NCBI GenBank assembly: GCA_028023455.1
Contig: JAQFVV010006642.1
Coordinates: 1-64,000 of the forward strand
Origin: Epiperipatus broadwayi
Lineage: Eukaryota; Onychophora; Udeonychophora; Euonychophora; Peripatidae
Length of the DNA: 64,000 nt
Direction of reading: 5' to 3'
Shown: positions 53,188 through 64,000 of the stretch, piece by piece
How positions within the stretch are numbered: position 1 is the first letter of the stretch
Layout: every line of letters begins with the position of its first letter
The notes under the pieces: generated by a model
Database searches by the model: none
What the model saw: the letters and a program-made list of their open reading frames with translations, nothing else
Told to the model about the DNA's origin: nothing
Program-made: the position numbers and the translations under genes

Positions 53188-56100
53188 TCTGAATGCTTAC
53201 AGAATGGCAATGTTAACTTTATGTGTTAGGTGTTGAGCATGTGTTAACATTTGAACATTATGTTCTAAATGGAAATTATTAAAAATGTATTCAAATTTTA
53301 AAAAAATAACAATAAGTTTAGAATTGTGAATGTAATTTATTAAAAAAAAATTGGGATTAGCCCTGTGACAAATTATCATATTTTTTAACATTAGTTGACA
53401 CATGGTTTTTTTTAACATTCCTTCTTTCTCGTATAATTTTTAAAAATATGATTAAAATATGGAATATTTCATTGACAGAAATGGAAATGTGATTAAAATT
53501 TGGAATATTTCATTGGAAAAATAAGATGAAGTGGAATATTTTCAAAATTATGGTGTAGTGCTCACCCAAAAAGTGACATCTGTCTAAACATTTGTTATTC
53601 TTTGTTTAATCATGTTTTATTTTCATTACTGTATTTACATGTTACTTACATCACTTTGGATTTTTGTGTGTTTCAGCAGAATATTTTCAAAATTATGGGA
53701 TAGTGCCTGCCCGAGAAGTGGATATCAGTCTGCATGTTTATCATAGTTTACTAAATTATGTTTTGTTTTGTTTTTAAAAAAAAAAATTATTATATTTATA
53801 TACAACTTTTTGGACTTTTGCGTTTCTTTATCATTTTAATAAATAAAAAAACATAATTATTGAATATAATAAGTTAGAGTCAAAACATAATTATTGAATA
53901 TGATAACTTAAAGTCAACTATATTGTTTATACCATGTGTTCTGAGTGCCTGAAAATAGATTACTAAAAAAAAGAATGGCAAACTTCCAGCAGGCAAACTA
54001 TATAAGTACCAATTTTTCTTTTGTGAAGGAGAAAAAAAAAGTTTTTTTTCTTATCAAAGCTAGAGATTCAAGAAAATTTGTTTACTTTTTTTGTATATTG
54101 ATTAGATATTTTATTTTATTAATTAATGAAAAGATTTATCAGTGTATTTAATTAAAAAATAGCATCAAAACAGGCTATTAGCAATTTATTTTCACGTGTA
54201 TTGCTATATCTATAGGTTTTAAAACTAAAGTCGAATGTTTTTTTTTTAGATTGTAAGAGAGAAAATGGCATGCTATATTGATGAGAAAAAACTTTTGTGG
54301 AAAAACTTAATTGAAGTTCTATCCTGAAAATCTGAAAAACTGGTAAAAATTGCACAACTATATATTAATACAGAGTGCTGTCAATCACTTGCGGGAATAA
54401 ACATTGCTTTGTATCTATTATGAATTCTCACCTTGAAAAAATGCTATTTTCTAGAATGGTTAAAAAAAGAAAAATGGAGTATAGGAGATCAGTACATTGG
54501 GTTTTTTTTCCCTCATCAGCCTGTAAGCCTGTACATCATTGCTCTGTATGCAAATGCCTGCCTAATGAAAAAAAACATCAATAAATCTGAATCCTTGTGC
54601 CTCCTGTTTTATAGTTTTACACATGAAGAGAATATTGGAAGCTTTCAACAGTGAGTCAATTTTCTTATTAGAACTATTGAAGCTTCAGATATTTCTTTAT
54701 TTTATTAAATCAAATGTATTATGATGGGGAAAAGAAAACCCTCCCCAGAAAGTAAAGTTTATTTTTATTTGACTTTACATCTATCTGATCTATGGCATTG
54801 CTTTTTTAAATATATAATTAATACAATTTATGAAATAAGTGATACATATACATATGCATGCATGTATGTGAAATAATATAATTTTATGTTAAATCTATCA
54901 AATTTATGATCTTGATATTTTTTATTGTAAATGTAATTAACAACTAATCACATGTAGATATGTTGGGTATGTATGCATAAATTACAAGGTTAATTATTTT
55001 ATCTAGTAATATTTAACCTTTTAAAAGTCAATGTTCTTATAATTATTTATTAATTTTTTGATAATGTGTGTGTAGATATATATGTGTTTGGGTATATAAC
55101 CATATATCTATGTGTTATTCAGATAAAAAAGGAGGGAGGGGTTCACTTATATTTCTATAATATGTCATTTGGGTTTTAGATAATGATTGTGGATTTTATT
55201 TGTTTTATTTATTTAAGATAATAAATTAATTACTAAGTTGAGTCAGCATTTGGTGTTCAATTTATCATCTCATTCCACAGTAAATAAAAATTATAAATTT
55301 TGTTTTGCACATTTTTTTATAATGTATACCATTCACATTGAGAGTTTGAGTTTTTACTGAACTTGAATCTGGCATATACAGGATCGTATAGGTGGATGTC
55401 TCCATAAGGACCTTTTTTAAAAAGTATTCTTTCTCTAAAAGGAGAAAGTGGTGGATAGATTCCGTGTGATTTGGATTTTATAAAAATGCTTTATTAATGA
55501 CAAGTTTTGCTGATCTTTACAGGGATTAATACCAAAAGGGTAATCAAGAAATATACTAATGTTTATTAATTTATTCGTTTTTATTAATATAGATCTTTAA
55601 GTTCAGTGATTCTGTTGTTTAATGGGCTTGAAATATGTTCGCATAAAGATGTATCATTAAATCGATTTGTGTTCTCCAATTGTGAAGCTTATTATAGTGA
55701 ATTTGACTAAGTTAATTGTGGATTTCACTGTTTATAAATTTAAATCCCCACGTGTAGGTCTGGAATTGGTGGTCTTATGTTACAAAACGGAATAACATAG
55801 TGAGTGTGTATAATGTAGGTTCCTGTTACAATATTTAAGCTTTTCTTATGATCATTGCTTATAACACATGACTGTCATATGACAGTCATAGGGCAAAAAT
55901 AGTCTGTAGGGCAGATGTAAATACATTAATGTAATTTCATTGGTTGATATTCATTATTTAGATGACCTATGTAATAGATTTGAATATTACATACGAGATA
56001 GGGATACCAAACCCGTATCGAAGATGTTGATCACAAAAGTAAATAAAGTACTGTAGAAATTTATATAAAGTGATGCGAACATGTAATTCTTTTTTTTTAA

Positions 56101-57090
56101 AAAAAAAGAACCAAATTAAAGTTAATGTAATTGTAAAATTGAGTGTGAATTTTTCTATTATTACAATACAACCTACCTAACACAAAATAATAAAGCGTAA
56201 TTTGTTAATAATTTCTCAGAGAACCAATACAAATTTTATTTAATTTAATAAAACAAATATACTGACTAATTAATATATATATATATATTTAAAAAATCAA
56301 ACATTATTAATTAACATTGTTAATTAAAAAATTAATACATTACTGCTTCATTATTTAACTTTTACTTTTTTACTAAATTAATCAAGTTTTTATTATTTGC
56401 TATTCTAAATTATGAAAATTTTAATAATTTGATTGTATTATTATAAAACTGCGCATTAAATTTTGAAATTAAGTTCAACATAAATAAGCTTTTTTCTCTA
56501 TCAAGCAAGACTCAGTCCAGTGACCGATTGTGAATTTTTGCAAAAATATAACATCCACTTATCCTAATACTAATTACAAGTGTTGAGTGTTCTCTTCGAA
56601 TAGAAATTGTCAATTTGAATCCATATAAAAAATGAATTGCTTTGAACATAAATTATTTGTTTCAAAAATTGTAATAAATACTAAAAATTGTTTGATTATA
56701 TTGTTTTTTTTTTGTTTTTTTTTTTTTAAAAATCGCAAATTCTAATAAATAGAAAAAACTGATATCATTGAACTCGGATATCAATATTCTATTTCTCATT
56801 TAATTGATTCTTTAAAATACTGCTAGTTAACACATACTCAATTATGTAATTTGAAGCCTCTGTATTATTCTTCTGCCAAACAGTGTTATTATGGCTCAAC
56901 TTCCATTATTTATTTTCAAGTATTGGATTTCGCCTGAAAAATAATTCTAAATAATGTATTAAAATGTTGTGTGAAAAGCTTGATAAAATATTTAAATGTA
57001 CTCATGCAAATCTATGTTTATTCTGAGTTTATATAAACATAATAGGTTTTTCACAGTTACTAACTTTTTTTCCCCATGTCTAGAAAAATA
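53188..57090. other. Mostly AT-rich sequence without recognised genes
   Basis: About 3.9 kb. Small repeats: an approximate duplication of GAATATTTTCAAAATTATGG at 53538 and 53680 with related downstream sequence; a 35-bp tandem pair at 53848-53917 (AAAACATAATTATTGAATAT); a perfect 22-bp palindrome at 55868-55889. Open frames at 54375-54654 are not recognisable. Confidence 0.45.
53848..53917 (+). repeat. Tandem pair of 35-bp units
   Basis: Two adjacent copies starting AAAACATAATTATTGAATAT, with three differences. Confidence 0.8.
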
Positions 57091-57098
57091 GTTTTGAA

Positions 57099-57800
57099 AT
57101 GGCTAAAATTGGTTCTCTAGAAGAGTTCTATCCGGGCTATCCAGAAAATTGGTCAACGTATATAGACTGAGTATGTTCCTACTTGTAAACGATTCAAATT
57201 TAAAAGTCCCAATTAAAATTCATGATTTGAAGTGTGCAGATGTAGGAAATTTTTCATCCACAAGTGACAGTGGTACTTTCAGATGAGCTTAATTTTGCAA
57301 GTATTGTCAGAAACCCTAACAGTAATGCAGAGATATCATTTCTATCTCTGTACTCAAGGGAAAATGGAGAAAGCAATAGATTTTACTGCTAAGTGCTGAA
57401 AGCTAATATTGAGCTGTGACTTTATGAAGCTGTGACTTTAAGGATTTCTTAAATAAAATACTAAGAAATTGTTCAATTTATGGAATGCATGATCACAAGC
57501 TCAGGATGACTTTCTTAATGGATCCAAATATTATCTTTTTAAATTCAAAGTCAGCAACTCTGGTTGAATCTATGGTTATTCAGACTGCCCTATTATGTAA
57601 AGGGTAGTCCCAAAATTTACATCTGTGAATTGGAGAGCCAGATCACCTAAAGATTTTCTCAATCAGAAGGAGCCCAAGGGATTTACAACTGATGGTAATA
57701 TTGGAAGAATTTGTTACAGATGTGACAAACCAAACACACACTAAATATCCAAATTGGTATAAAGTGTGTAGATTATGTAAACATATTAGACATATAGAAG
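57099..57800 (+). pseudogene. Gypsy gag remnant with zinc knuckle
   Basis: From an ATG at 57099: MAKIGSLEEFYPGYPENWST and YID, the usual 'F.P...W..Y..R' start of invertebrate Gypsy gag, followed by a TGA where Arg is expected. Several broken frames follow. Near 57703-57800 the frame reads GRICYRCDKPNTHTKYPNWY and then CRLCKHIRHIEAVH, an imperfect double CCHC-type knuckle in which the last Cys of each unit is changed. Confidence 0.65.
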
Positions 57801-57879
57801 CTGTTCATTTTAAAAAGGAAGGCTCTCAGAAAAGAATGAAAGAGTCCATTCTAAAGACAGGGAAGAGCAACATAAACAC

Positions 57880-58440
57880 AAATAAAATCATTGTATGCAT
57901 AAAAATGAGAGGCACTGATTCAGTTTTCAAATGCAGAATTATAATTAATAATGCACCAATAACAATGGATATGCATACTGGGTTTGCAGTGTCTGTAATA
58001 TAAAAACGCATGGGCTATTATTAATTTTTTAAAAAAAAATCATTGCTTGAATCCTAGCAGTAGAACGAATACCGATTATCAAGGAGATAACAGATCATTC
58101 TTGGGTCAAACAAGAGTTAAAGTTACTATACCTAATAAATAATAATTTACTAAGGCTGTAACCTTAGAAATAAGCGTCTGAAAAATACGAAGGTAGGGAC
58201 CCAGGTCCCTACCTTCGTATTTTTCAGACGCTTATTTCTAAGGTTACAGCCTTAGTAAATTATTACTTAATATAATAATGGGCGTTTAATAAAAATTTAT
58301 AATTATACCTAATAAAATAATTCATTTGACTCTCGCTATGTCATCTTGTGAGCTCAGCAATTTATTAGGTTATGACTAGTTCAGATACCTAGGATACACA
58401 GTGTTTAAAGTGAACCAATTCAGAAAAATAATATAAGGGA
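57880..58440 (+). pseudogene. Gypsy aspartic protease remnant, split by an insertion
   Basis: At 57935-58002: FKCRIIINNAPITMDMHTGF and AVSVI, where the catalytic D-T/S-G is HTG, so the active-site Asp is lost. Before the insertion the frame reads FLGQTRVKVTIPNK; after the target duplication it resumes PNKIIHLTLAMSSCELSNLL, GYD, stop, F, the 'LLG.DW' end of retropepsins with Trp changed to TAG. Confidence 0.7.
58127..58316 (+). mobile_element. H3 element: perfect 126-bp palindrome plus tail, 13-bp duplication
   Basis: Direct repeats TATACCTAATAAA lie at 58127-58139 and 58304-58316. The insertion starts with a perfect palindrome, 58140-58265 (62-bp arms, two-base centre CA at 58202-58203), followed by a 38-bp tail ending AAAAATTTATAAT. 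Arms and tail relate to 61176-61502. The flanking Gypsy protease frame shows what the site looked like before insertion. Confidence 0.85.
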
Positions 58441-60645
58441 TATACCTAGATGTGATTGGTAATAAACTGGGTCTGAACTTTAGGAAAAGTGGTCAGTTCC
58501 GAAGCCTAATTAGTATGGTCATGAAAATCGAATATGAATAGGTACTTAAGTCCTGTCAAATGTTCAAAGAAATGACCAAATTTGTTCCAGCAGTTAAAAC
58601 AAAAGAATTGCAGATAATCACTGTTCAAACTATAGATGAACAGCAACATAACATGCACAGAGACTAGCTACAAATGAACTGCAGGAGTCTACAAGATTCA
58701 AAGATACTAGATCTATTAATAAAGAAACCAGACCTGCTGATGTAGACACCACATTTATTGATAAAGATATCACACTTATGGTTGAAGACACCACTCCTAA
58801 TGATAAAAACACCAAACCTGATGATAATGGAACTACATCTGAAGAAGCAAGAAAGTGACAAAGTTGATGACTGTTTCTCAGTGACTACATTCTCCAGGGG
58901 TAATTTTAGTCAGGAGGAGGGGATGGCAATGACTCAAAATTATTTTCAAGTAATAGACTTGTTCAGATTCAATATTATTCTGATTAGATTAAGCATTTAT
59001 GAGTACAAACCAATAGATAAATATATAGATAAAACACCCAATGGAAGAAACAGGCCAATAGATTAATATGCCCACTGGATTCAATTTCTCCTATTAGGGA
59101 AGAGAATCTGGTTATAAATTAGCTGTCCATTTGTTAGTAGTTAGATAACAATCAAATAACTGTCAGAACTTTTCCCAAAATGTTGCAAAGCAGTGACTTA
59201 AGTTCATATCAAACTGGAAGCTTCCAGATACTAAATCTGACAGAAGGCAAACTGTCACTGTACCTCATATTAGGAAAATTTCCATGGTGCAGCTGGAGGT
59301 GTTCCACTCACCTAGAAAGTGACCTGAAGTCCCTTGCTTCAATAGTTGCACAGATGTTACACCTAATCATTAATAGGTGAATGGTACATCAGTTGCTATT
59401 GAAAATATATTGAAATATACTGTATGTTGAAGTGGTGGATATCTGCATACATATATGCTTGCTTCATGTTTGCCTAAATTATAGCCTATTTCCCACTGAA
59501 TATAATAAATTTCTTTACATTCACACACATGAGACACATGAGTAATAAGTGCATGTGTACATGCACAATTTTTTACATTTTGTTTAAAAAAGTTAAAATA
59601 TTATTAAGTTAAAAGAAAGTATCTTGTTAAAAGGTCAGAGCAATCAATTAAATAAATGTTAATGTATTACTTTCACTGGGAAAAAGGTAGAAATGGAAAG
59701 AAGCCATTACAGGAGGAAGTGTAGGAGTCTTATTTTCCTACTTATAGATACAATCAGCTGAAAATAGCTACAGTTGAACACCTTTAAAATATGTCCACAT
59801 TTTAAGGTGTTAAATGGAAAGTGAAAACAATGAACAGCAGTATGAGGAAGTAAAAAACAAAGAAAGTGTCAATTAAAAGTACAAAGTAGATTCAATCCAT
59901 TAAGAACTCACAAGATGCACCCCGGGCAGATAAAAAAAGAAAATATAAGTTGGGTAGAAGGCATTGTTTGATTATTCTCCTTATCATTTTTATTCAGCAT
60001 ATTATCTGACCATCACTTTGATTCGGGGCATATTATTCAGTTTATCATTTTGATTTGGCATATTATTCAGCTTTTATTAAAATTTGACCTTCTGCATATC
60101 CCATGTAATATTCTGTTTATGTTATTAGTAATAAGAGGTAAAATGCTGAAAGGAACTGCCACCTTGAGTGAGTAGTTGGGCATCAGCTTCTCCATGGTCA
60201 TGGATGAAGTCCAGCATCCAGAAAAGTTCCATAAACATTATTAAGATCCATTTATGTCCTACCATCTCCATGCAAGTGCTGAAGCCCATGAATTATTATA
60301 TCCATCTGCACAGAAGAAATCCAGAGACCAGTCTCATCTTGCTGGTAAAATGCTTTAATTATCTCCAAATGTTTTAATGATAACTTAATTATTAATATGT
60401 TTCTTTCCGCTAATCTTAACTTATTAAAATGTATATAATATTTTTTTATTTATGACCAATGTATTGGTCTTAATTACTTAGCAAATTAAAGATCTATATT
60501 TTGCATTTTTATTTATGTTAACTTGAATGATGGAGGGAGTTAAAATTTTAAATTATTAAATGTGTTTATGCTTCTCCATTCTCAATATCCCAAGAGGTAG
60601 TGAGAATTGTGAAGATGCTAAAGTTATAAAATTTAAAGTAATTAC
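58441..60645. other. No recognised genes; possible Gypsy-derived remainder
   Basis: At 58660-58860 one plus-strand frame is Thr/Asp-rich (SINKETRPADVDTTF...) with an irregular 'D-x-T' rhythm. No integrase or RT motif is visible. From 59070 on nothing was recognised; short frames there look like chance. Confidence 0.4.
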
Positions 60646-60650
60646 AAAAC

Positions 60651-60970
60651 ATATCTAAACCGATGAGGATTGCCAATTCCTCAACAAGCTTTGAGAAAAA
60701 TGCTTAGCTAGAGAAAGCATTTAAAATATCTCTATCAGAACCCCCCAACCTCTGACTATGGTTTCATGCTTTGGCACTCTTCAGAGATGTGGTAGGGTAG
60801 GTTCAGACACTAGATCTAAAAATACCAACCCAAAGTCAGCATTTAACTAAAAGTTATCTATCACAAAGCTTGTTGAGGAATTGGCAATCCTCATTGTTTA
60901 TAACTTATAAGCTTAAGAGAATAGGGTCATGTGATCTATGACTCTTATTTTGACTATTTATATCTAAACC
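60651..60970 (+). mobile_element. H2 element with 11-bp direct repeats
   Basis: Direct repeats ATATCTAAACC lie at 60651-60661 and 60960-60970. The insertion (60662-60959) has outer arms GAGGATTGCCAATTCCTCAA and its complement near 60865-60890, an internal piece shared with 20491-21015 (CCCCCCAACCTCTGAC, CATGCTTTGGCACTC), and a tail AGAATAGGGTCATGTGATCT ending ATTTTGACTATTT. Most of the right inner arm is deleted compared with 20491-21015. Confidence 0.8.
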
Positions 60971-61158
60971 AATTTCTTTTTTTTACTCTTATGCCCCCCC
61001 CCCCCCAATCAGGTCAAGTAAAATTATTTTCAATTTCTTATATTTAAAAGTTATTGAAGAATGGCAAGCATATTCTTAGTAACCAATTATATAAATGAAT
61101 TTTGTTTATTATGTTACCCTATAGAAATACAATCCAACCCATATGTTAAAAGCACCTT

Positions 61159-61519
61159 TTATAATTAAAATAACTTACTGAGGCTATAACCTCGATAATA
61201 TGCATATAAAATGTGATAGTAGGGACCTCTACAGGTGTTTTAACCACAAGCTTATGCTATGGAAACAAAGAGGGGAACCCTTCTCTACTTCAACCTACTT
61301 TCTATTTAAATAGGTGAGGCTGAAGTGGTTAGATCTGCGAGTGTGAAGCTATTCAATACTTCACTGATTAAGTCCACATTTCTTATTACACATTAATACT
61401 CACGGAATCTTTCGAGGTCCCTACTATCGCATTTTATATGCATATTATCAAGGTTATAGCCTCAGTAAATATTACTACGTAATCAATGTGCATTTAATAA
61501 ATTTATAATTAAAATAACT
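61159..61519 (+). mobile_element. H3 element with 17-bp direct repeats
   Basis: Identical 17-bp repeats TTATAATTAAAATAACT lie at 61159-61175 and 61503-61519. The insertion (61176-61502) has arms TACTGAGGCTATAACCTCGA ... ATAGTAGGGACCT and the complement ending near 61475, a roughly 200-bp middle with CCACAAGCTTATGCTATGG, and a tail ending TTTAATAAAT. Compared with 58140-58303 the 5' end starts a few bases later, as in 5'-truncated retroposons. Confidence 0.85.
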
Positions 61520-61735
61520 ATAATAGAAAAATATATATTAATGATGTTATGTTTGAAGACTTATTTTCCTTAAAGCCACTGTTAAGAATGCTACCTCTAG
61601 TTAAAATTATTATATGTAAAGAAAGAAATATCAATGATTCCTCTCTGTTATAATTAAAGATTTATTACGTGAATGCAATATTAATAATTTATCTACATAT
61701 CTGTGTTGCATCGCCTATGTACATAATATATTATA

Positions 61736-62700
61736 CACCTGGGTCTCATTTTACACGCTAGATATGTTCCTCAGAAAACACACGCAAACAAAATCGCGCA
61801 AAAATAGATGTAACTTATCTTGAAAAAGGGAAGATACGGACTGTGATTTTTCAAAAATCGCATAAAAGCAAAGCACCAACATAAAATTACTTTAAAATTA
61901 ATGCAAAAAAATATAAGGAAATAAAATATGACTAATAAAAAATTTCAAATTTGAAAAAAATTGATACAAGACAAACTTTTTTTAACTATAATATTTAATT
62001 TTATTCAAAACAATATATTTTTATGCATAATTTACAGTAATTTACATTTTTTTATACACGTTTTAATTATTATCGCCATTTGTCGATAAACAGGTTCGTT
62101 TGCAAACTGGTAAAAAAATCAGATTCTTCACAAGAGGAAATACAACTAGTGCCAACATCACTCTCATCTTGTGTTAATGGTTTTCTGGTGACAACGTAAT
62201 TAGTAATTAATCTAACAACTAAAAATTAAATTCTTATTTTTGTCTTTAATTTTCAATTTTAATTGTGCCCACTGCTATTACTCACCTTTTAAAAAATAAA
62301 CTTGGACACTAAATGATTAATAATTGATTACATTCTTTTTTAAAAAGCAAAAACAGAATGTGATTTAAAATGCAAAACTAACACGCACAATGTTTGAACA
62401 AATTTACATTATAATCTTGTAAAATTTAATATGTGTATACATAAAATATGGAAATCATGATTTTAATTTCATTATTGCATAAAATCTTGCTATTATAAAG
62501 CACTGAAAATATTGAAATTACTAAGTTGAAAGTCGAATTCCAATAATGTGCTATTACTTTCAATATAATGTAAGTGCGCAAAATTTATTATTATATATAT
62601 AAATTAATAGCGCATTATCGAAGTTCGACTTCCGGAGAAACGTGAATCGCGTAACTTCAAAATCGCGTTAAATAAATCTGCGTAAAAAGAGACACAGGTG
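61736..62700. mobile_element. Non-autonomous DNA transposon with CACCTG termini
   Basis: Ends CACCTGGGTCTCATTTTAC (from 61736) and, on the other strand, CACCTGTGTCTCTTTTTAC (from 62700) are inverted copies; TA (or TATA) flanks both. Subterminal regions are unusually rich in CGCG/GCG (AAATCGCGCAAA; AACGCGATTTT), and a second inverted pair lies inside near 62530 and 62610. No ORF. The superfamily was not identified; TA flanks would fit Tc1/mariner-like elements. Confidence 0.7.
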
Positions 62701-63760
62701 TATATGCAAAATAAACTGCAATTCCTGTATATGTAGGATAATAAATAATGAATCATGTTACCAGTCCACATTATGAGTAATTAGGTTTGCAATCATTTTA
62801 AATAATATTAGATTTATCAAGTTTAAGAATTATTTAGTAAATATTGTAATGTGACTGGGTTTCAGTTTATAATATGAAGCATACTTGTTATCAAATGAAT
62901 TTCATAATGTTTATTTTTAATGTAGGTGAAAAGTTTATTAAATGATAGTTTGTCTTATATTTATTAATTGTGCTCCAGCCCTTTCTTATGTGTTGCGATG
63001 GTCATATTATTATTGAATTCATTACTTCTGCTCTCTCTGTATGGTTCACTTGTCCATGTGTAGACATTATGATAAGTGCAGGTTACACTCCTTCTTTATG
63101 CCTGGGTTCTGAATCAAAGTATTAGCACCGGTCTAGGTTCTGCAGTGGAGTGAAGACTCCTTGTGACCCCAAATCCTAGATTTAGCATATCATCTTCTTC
63201 ACTGGTATGCACACTCAGTTTAAAGCAGGAGCACCCCTATGGCCAAGGACGATCTTATTTATTAGTAAACTGTGCCATCCGATCACTATGACAGTCTTCA
63301 TTATTGTTTCTTACAATTGACAACATTTGCCTAGGGTAATACCACAATGTTTAATTAATTCTTAATCTGTAACCTTCACCTACGTTTACTAGGTAACATT
63401 GAAATCGAATCCGATCACAGTTGTCCCATAAGCATAAGTATATAATTGATTAGAGTTTCAAACCCATAATGGCTGACAGCCGTCTTAGGATTTAACTACA
63501 AATTAAATAGGACACGCATCATATTGCTTTAAGCCGCCATCATTTTCATTTATATTATACAAAAGCCAGTAGATTCTTTTATGTTAACAAACCTGTAATC
63601 TACCTATTCATTATATCAATTCCTGCAACAAATATATTGCTATTATTAATTATAAATGTGTACTTTGTGACTCAGAACTATAGAATTATTATATAGAATT
63701 CAGTGAAGTTATTAAGTTGCTAAACAAGCAGAACCACGGCTTTGTAATCAGATCGCTGGA
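62701..63760. other. No recognised features
   Basis: Sequence becomes less AT-rich from about 62980 on, but no open frame or known motif was seen. Confidence 0.4.
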
Positions 63761-63765
63761 GCATT

Positions 63766-63850
63766 GAAGTAGTGGTGGTGTGGTATATGCTCCCGAATCG
63801 ATGAAAGACCTCTGAGAAGAGTCCGTGTTCGAATCCTGAGCTACATCATG
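63766..63850 (+). repeat. Possible tRNA-derived SINE head
   Basis: GTGTTCGAATCCT (63810-63832 region) matches a tRNA B box, and GTAGTGG upstream with GAGCTAC downstream could form part of an acceptor stem. No clean A box or anticodon arm is visible. A less AT-rich body follows to the window edge, fitting a longer SINE, but no second copy is present to compare. Confidence 0.35.
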
Positions 63851-64000
63851 CTGTATGAAGAAGGAAAGCTGTGTGACATCAAAGGTGTTAATTATGTGGT
63901 AGAGACTGGGAAGGCTAGGTAGGAGTTTAAATTAGAAACATGGAGTAACCCTGTGTATGCTGATTGAGTGTCCCTGTTTGATCTTTCAGTCTTGCTAGCA

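Larger units (their letters stand above)
57099..58440 (+). mobile_element. Fossil Gypsy-type LTR retrotransposon, gag and protease part
   Basis: Degenerate gag start, zinc knuckle and aspartic protease can be read in this order on the plus strand. No RT, integrase or LTR was found downstream. The protease is split by a hairpin element (58140-58303). All frames carry stops, so this is an old relic. Confidence 0.7.

Noticed and set aside
54375-54654. Frames with HHCSVCKCLPNEKKH, possibly a piggyBac C-terminal Cys-rich end
   Set aside because: Too short and the surrounding frame shows no transposase motif; the cysteine spacing does not match well.
57692-58003. Free-standing small host zinc-finger protein
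   Set aside because: The frame joins the Gypsy knuckle to the protease start and aligns with that order; it is element-derived.

Overview
This window looks like metazoan nuclear DNA: it is very AT-rich, has long (TA)n tracts, and has no operons or bacterial-type gene packing. Nearly everything I can identify is mobile-element DNA. The mix (RTE-type and L1/Tx1-like LINEs, Penelope-like elements with GIY-YIG endonuclease, Gypsy, piggyBac, tRNA-derived SINEs, many palindromic elements) fits an invertebrate, perhaps a lophotrochozoan; that placement is a guess. I found no host gene I would certify. One 73-nt cysteine-rich reading at 21317-21389 (minus) with good splice consensus is the only host-exon candidate I take seriously.

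Layout. 1-7441 (minus): a decayed LINE ('LINE A') with ORF1 (RRM-like region plus a CCHC knuckle), an APE-type endonuclease, a reverse transcriptase and a C-terminal zinc finger. 9691-12966 and 25124-28398 (plus): two close copies of one RTE-type LINE; the second has an unbroken 556-aa RT reading frame. 22870-23371 (minus): an older RTE fragment interrupted by a SINE. 23805-24470 and 28785-30926: two Penelope-derived structures in which GIY-YIG-bearing 3' ends face each other as inverted copies; the second carries a hammerhead-like motif. 30966-35010: a 4-kb near-perfect palindrome without ORFs. 37123-37590: a piggyBac transposase fragment abutting 'LINE B' (about 37600-43360, plus), a diverged relative of LINE A. 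45580-47190: a degenerate satellite of roughly 115-bp monomers. 52663-53187: a LINE fragment of another clade (SGNH-hydrolase tail, then endonuclease start). 57099-58440: a fossil Gypsy gag-protease. 61736-62700: a non-autonomous DNA transposon with terminal inverted repeats.

The most interesting pattern is a set of small elements (14831-15184, 17206-18031, 18317-18745, 20491-21015, 58140-58303, 60662-60959, 61176-61502 and fragments). Each begins directly with a hairpin or palindrome and continues into an asymmetric 40-80 bp tail. Six have direct repeats of 9-17 bp that I could align base by base; one lies inside the Gypsy protease frame, which resumes after the repeat. Asymmetric tails, variable duplication lengths and slightly differing 5' ends suggest target-primed (retroposon-like) insertion rather than cut-and-paste MITEs. 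Three families (called H1, H2, H3 here) share this design, and the satellite monomer resembles the H1 arm.
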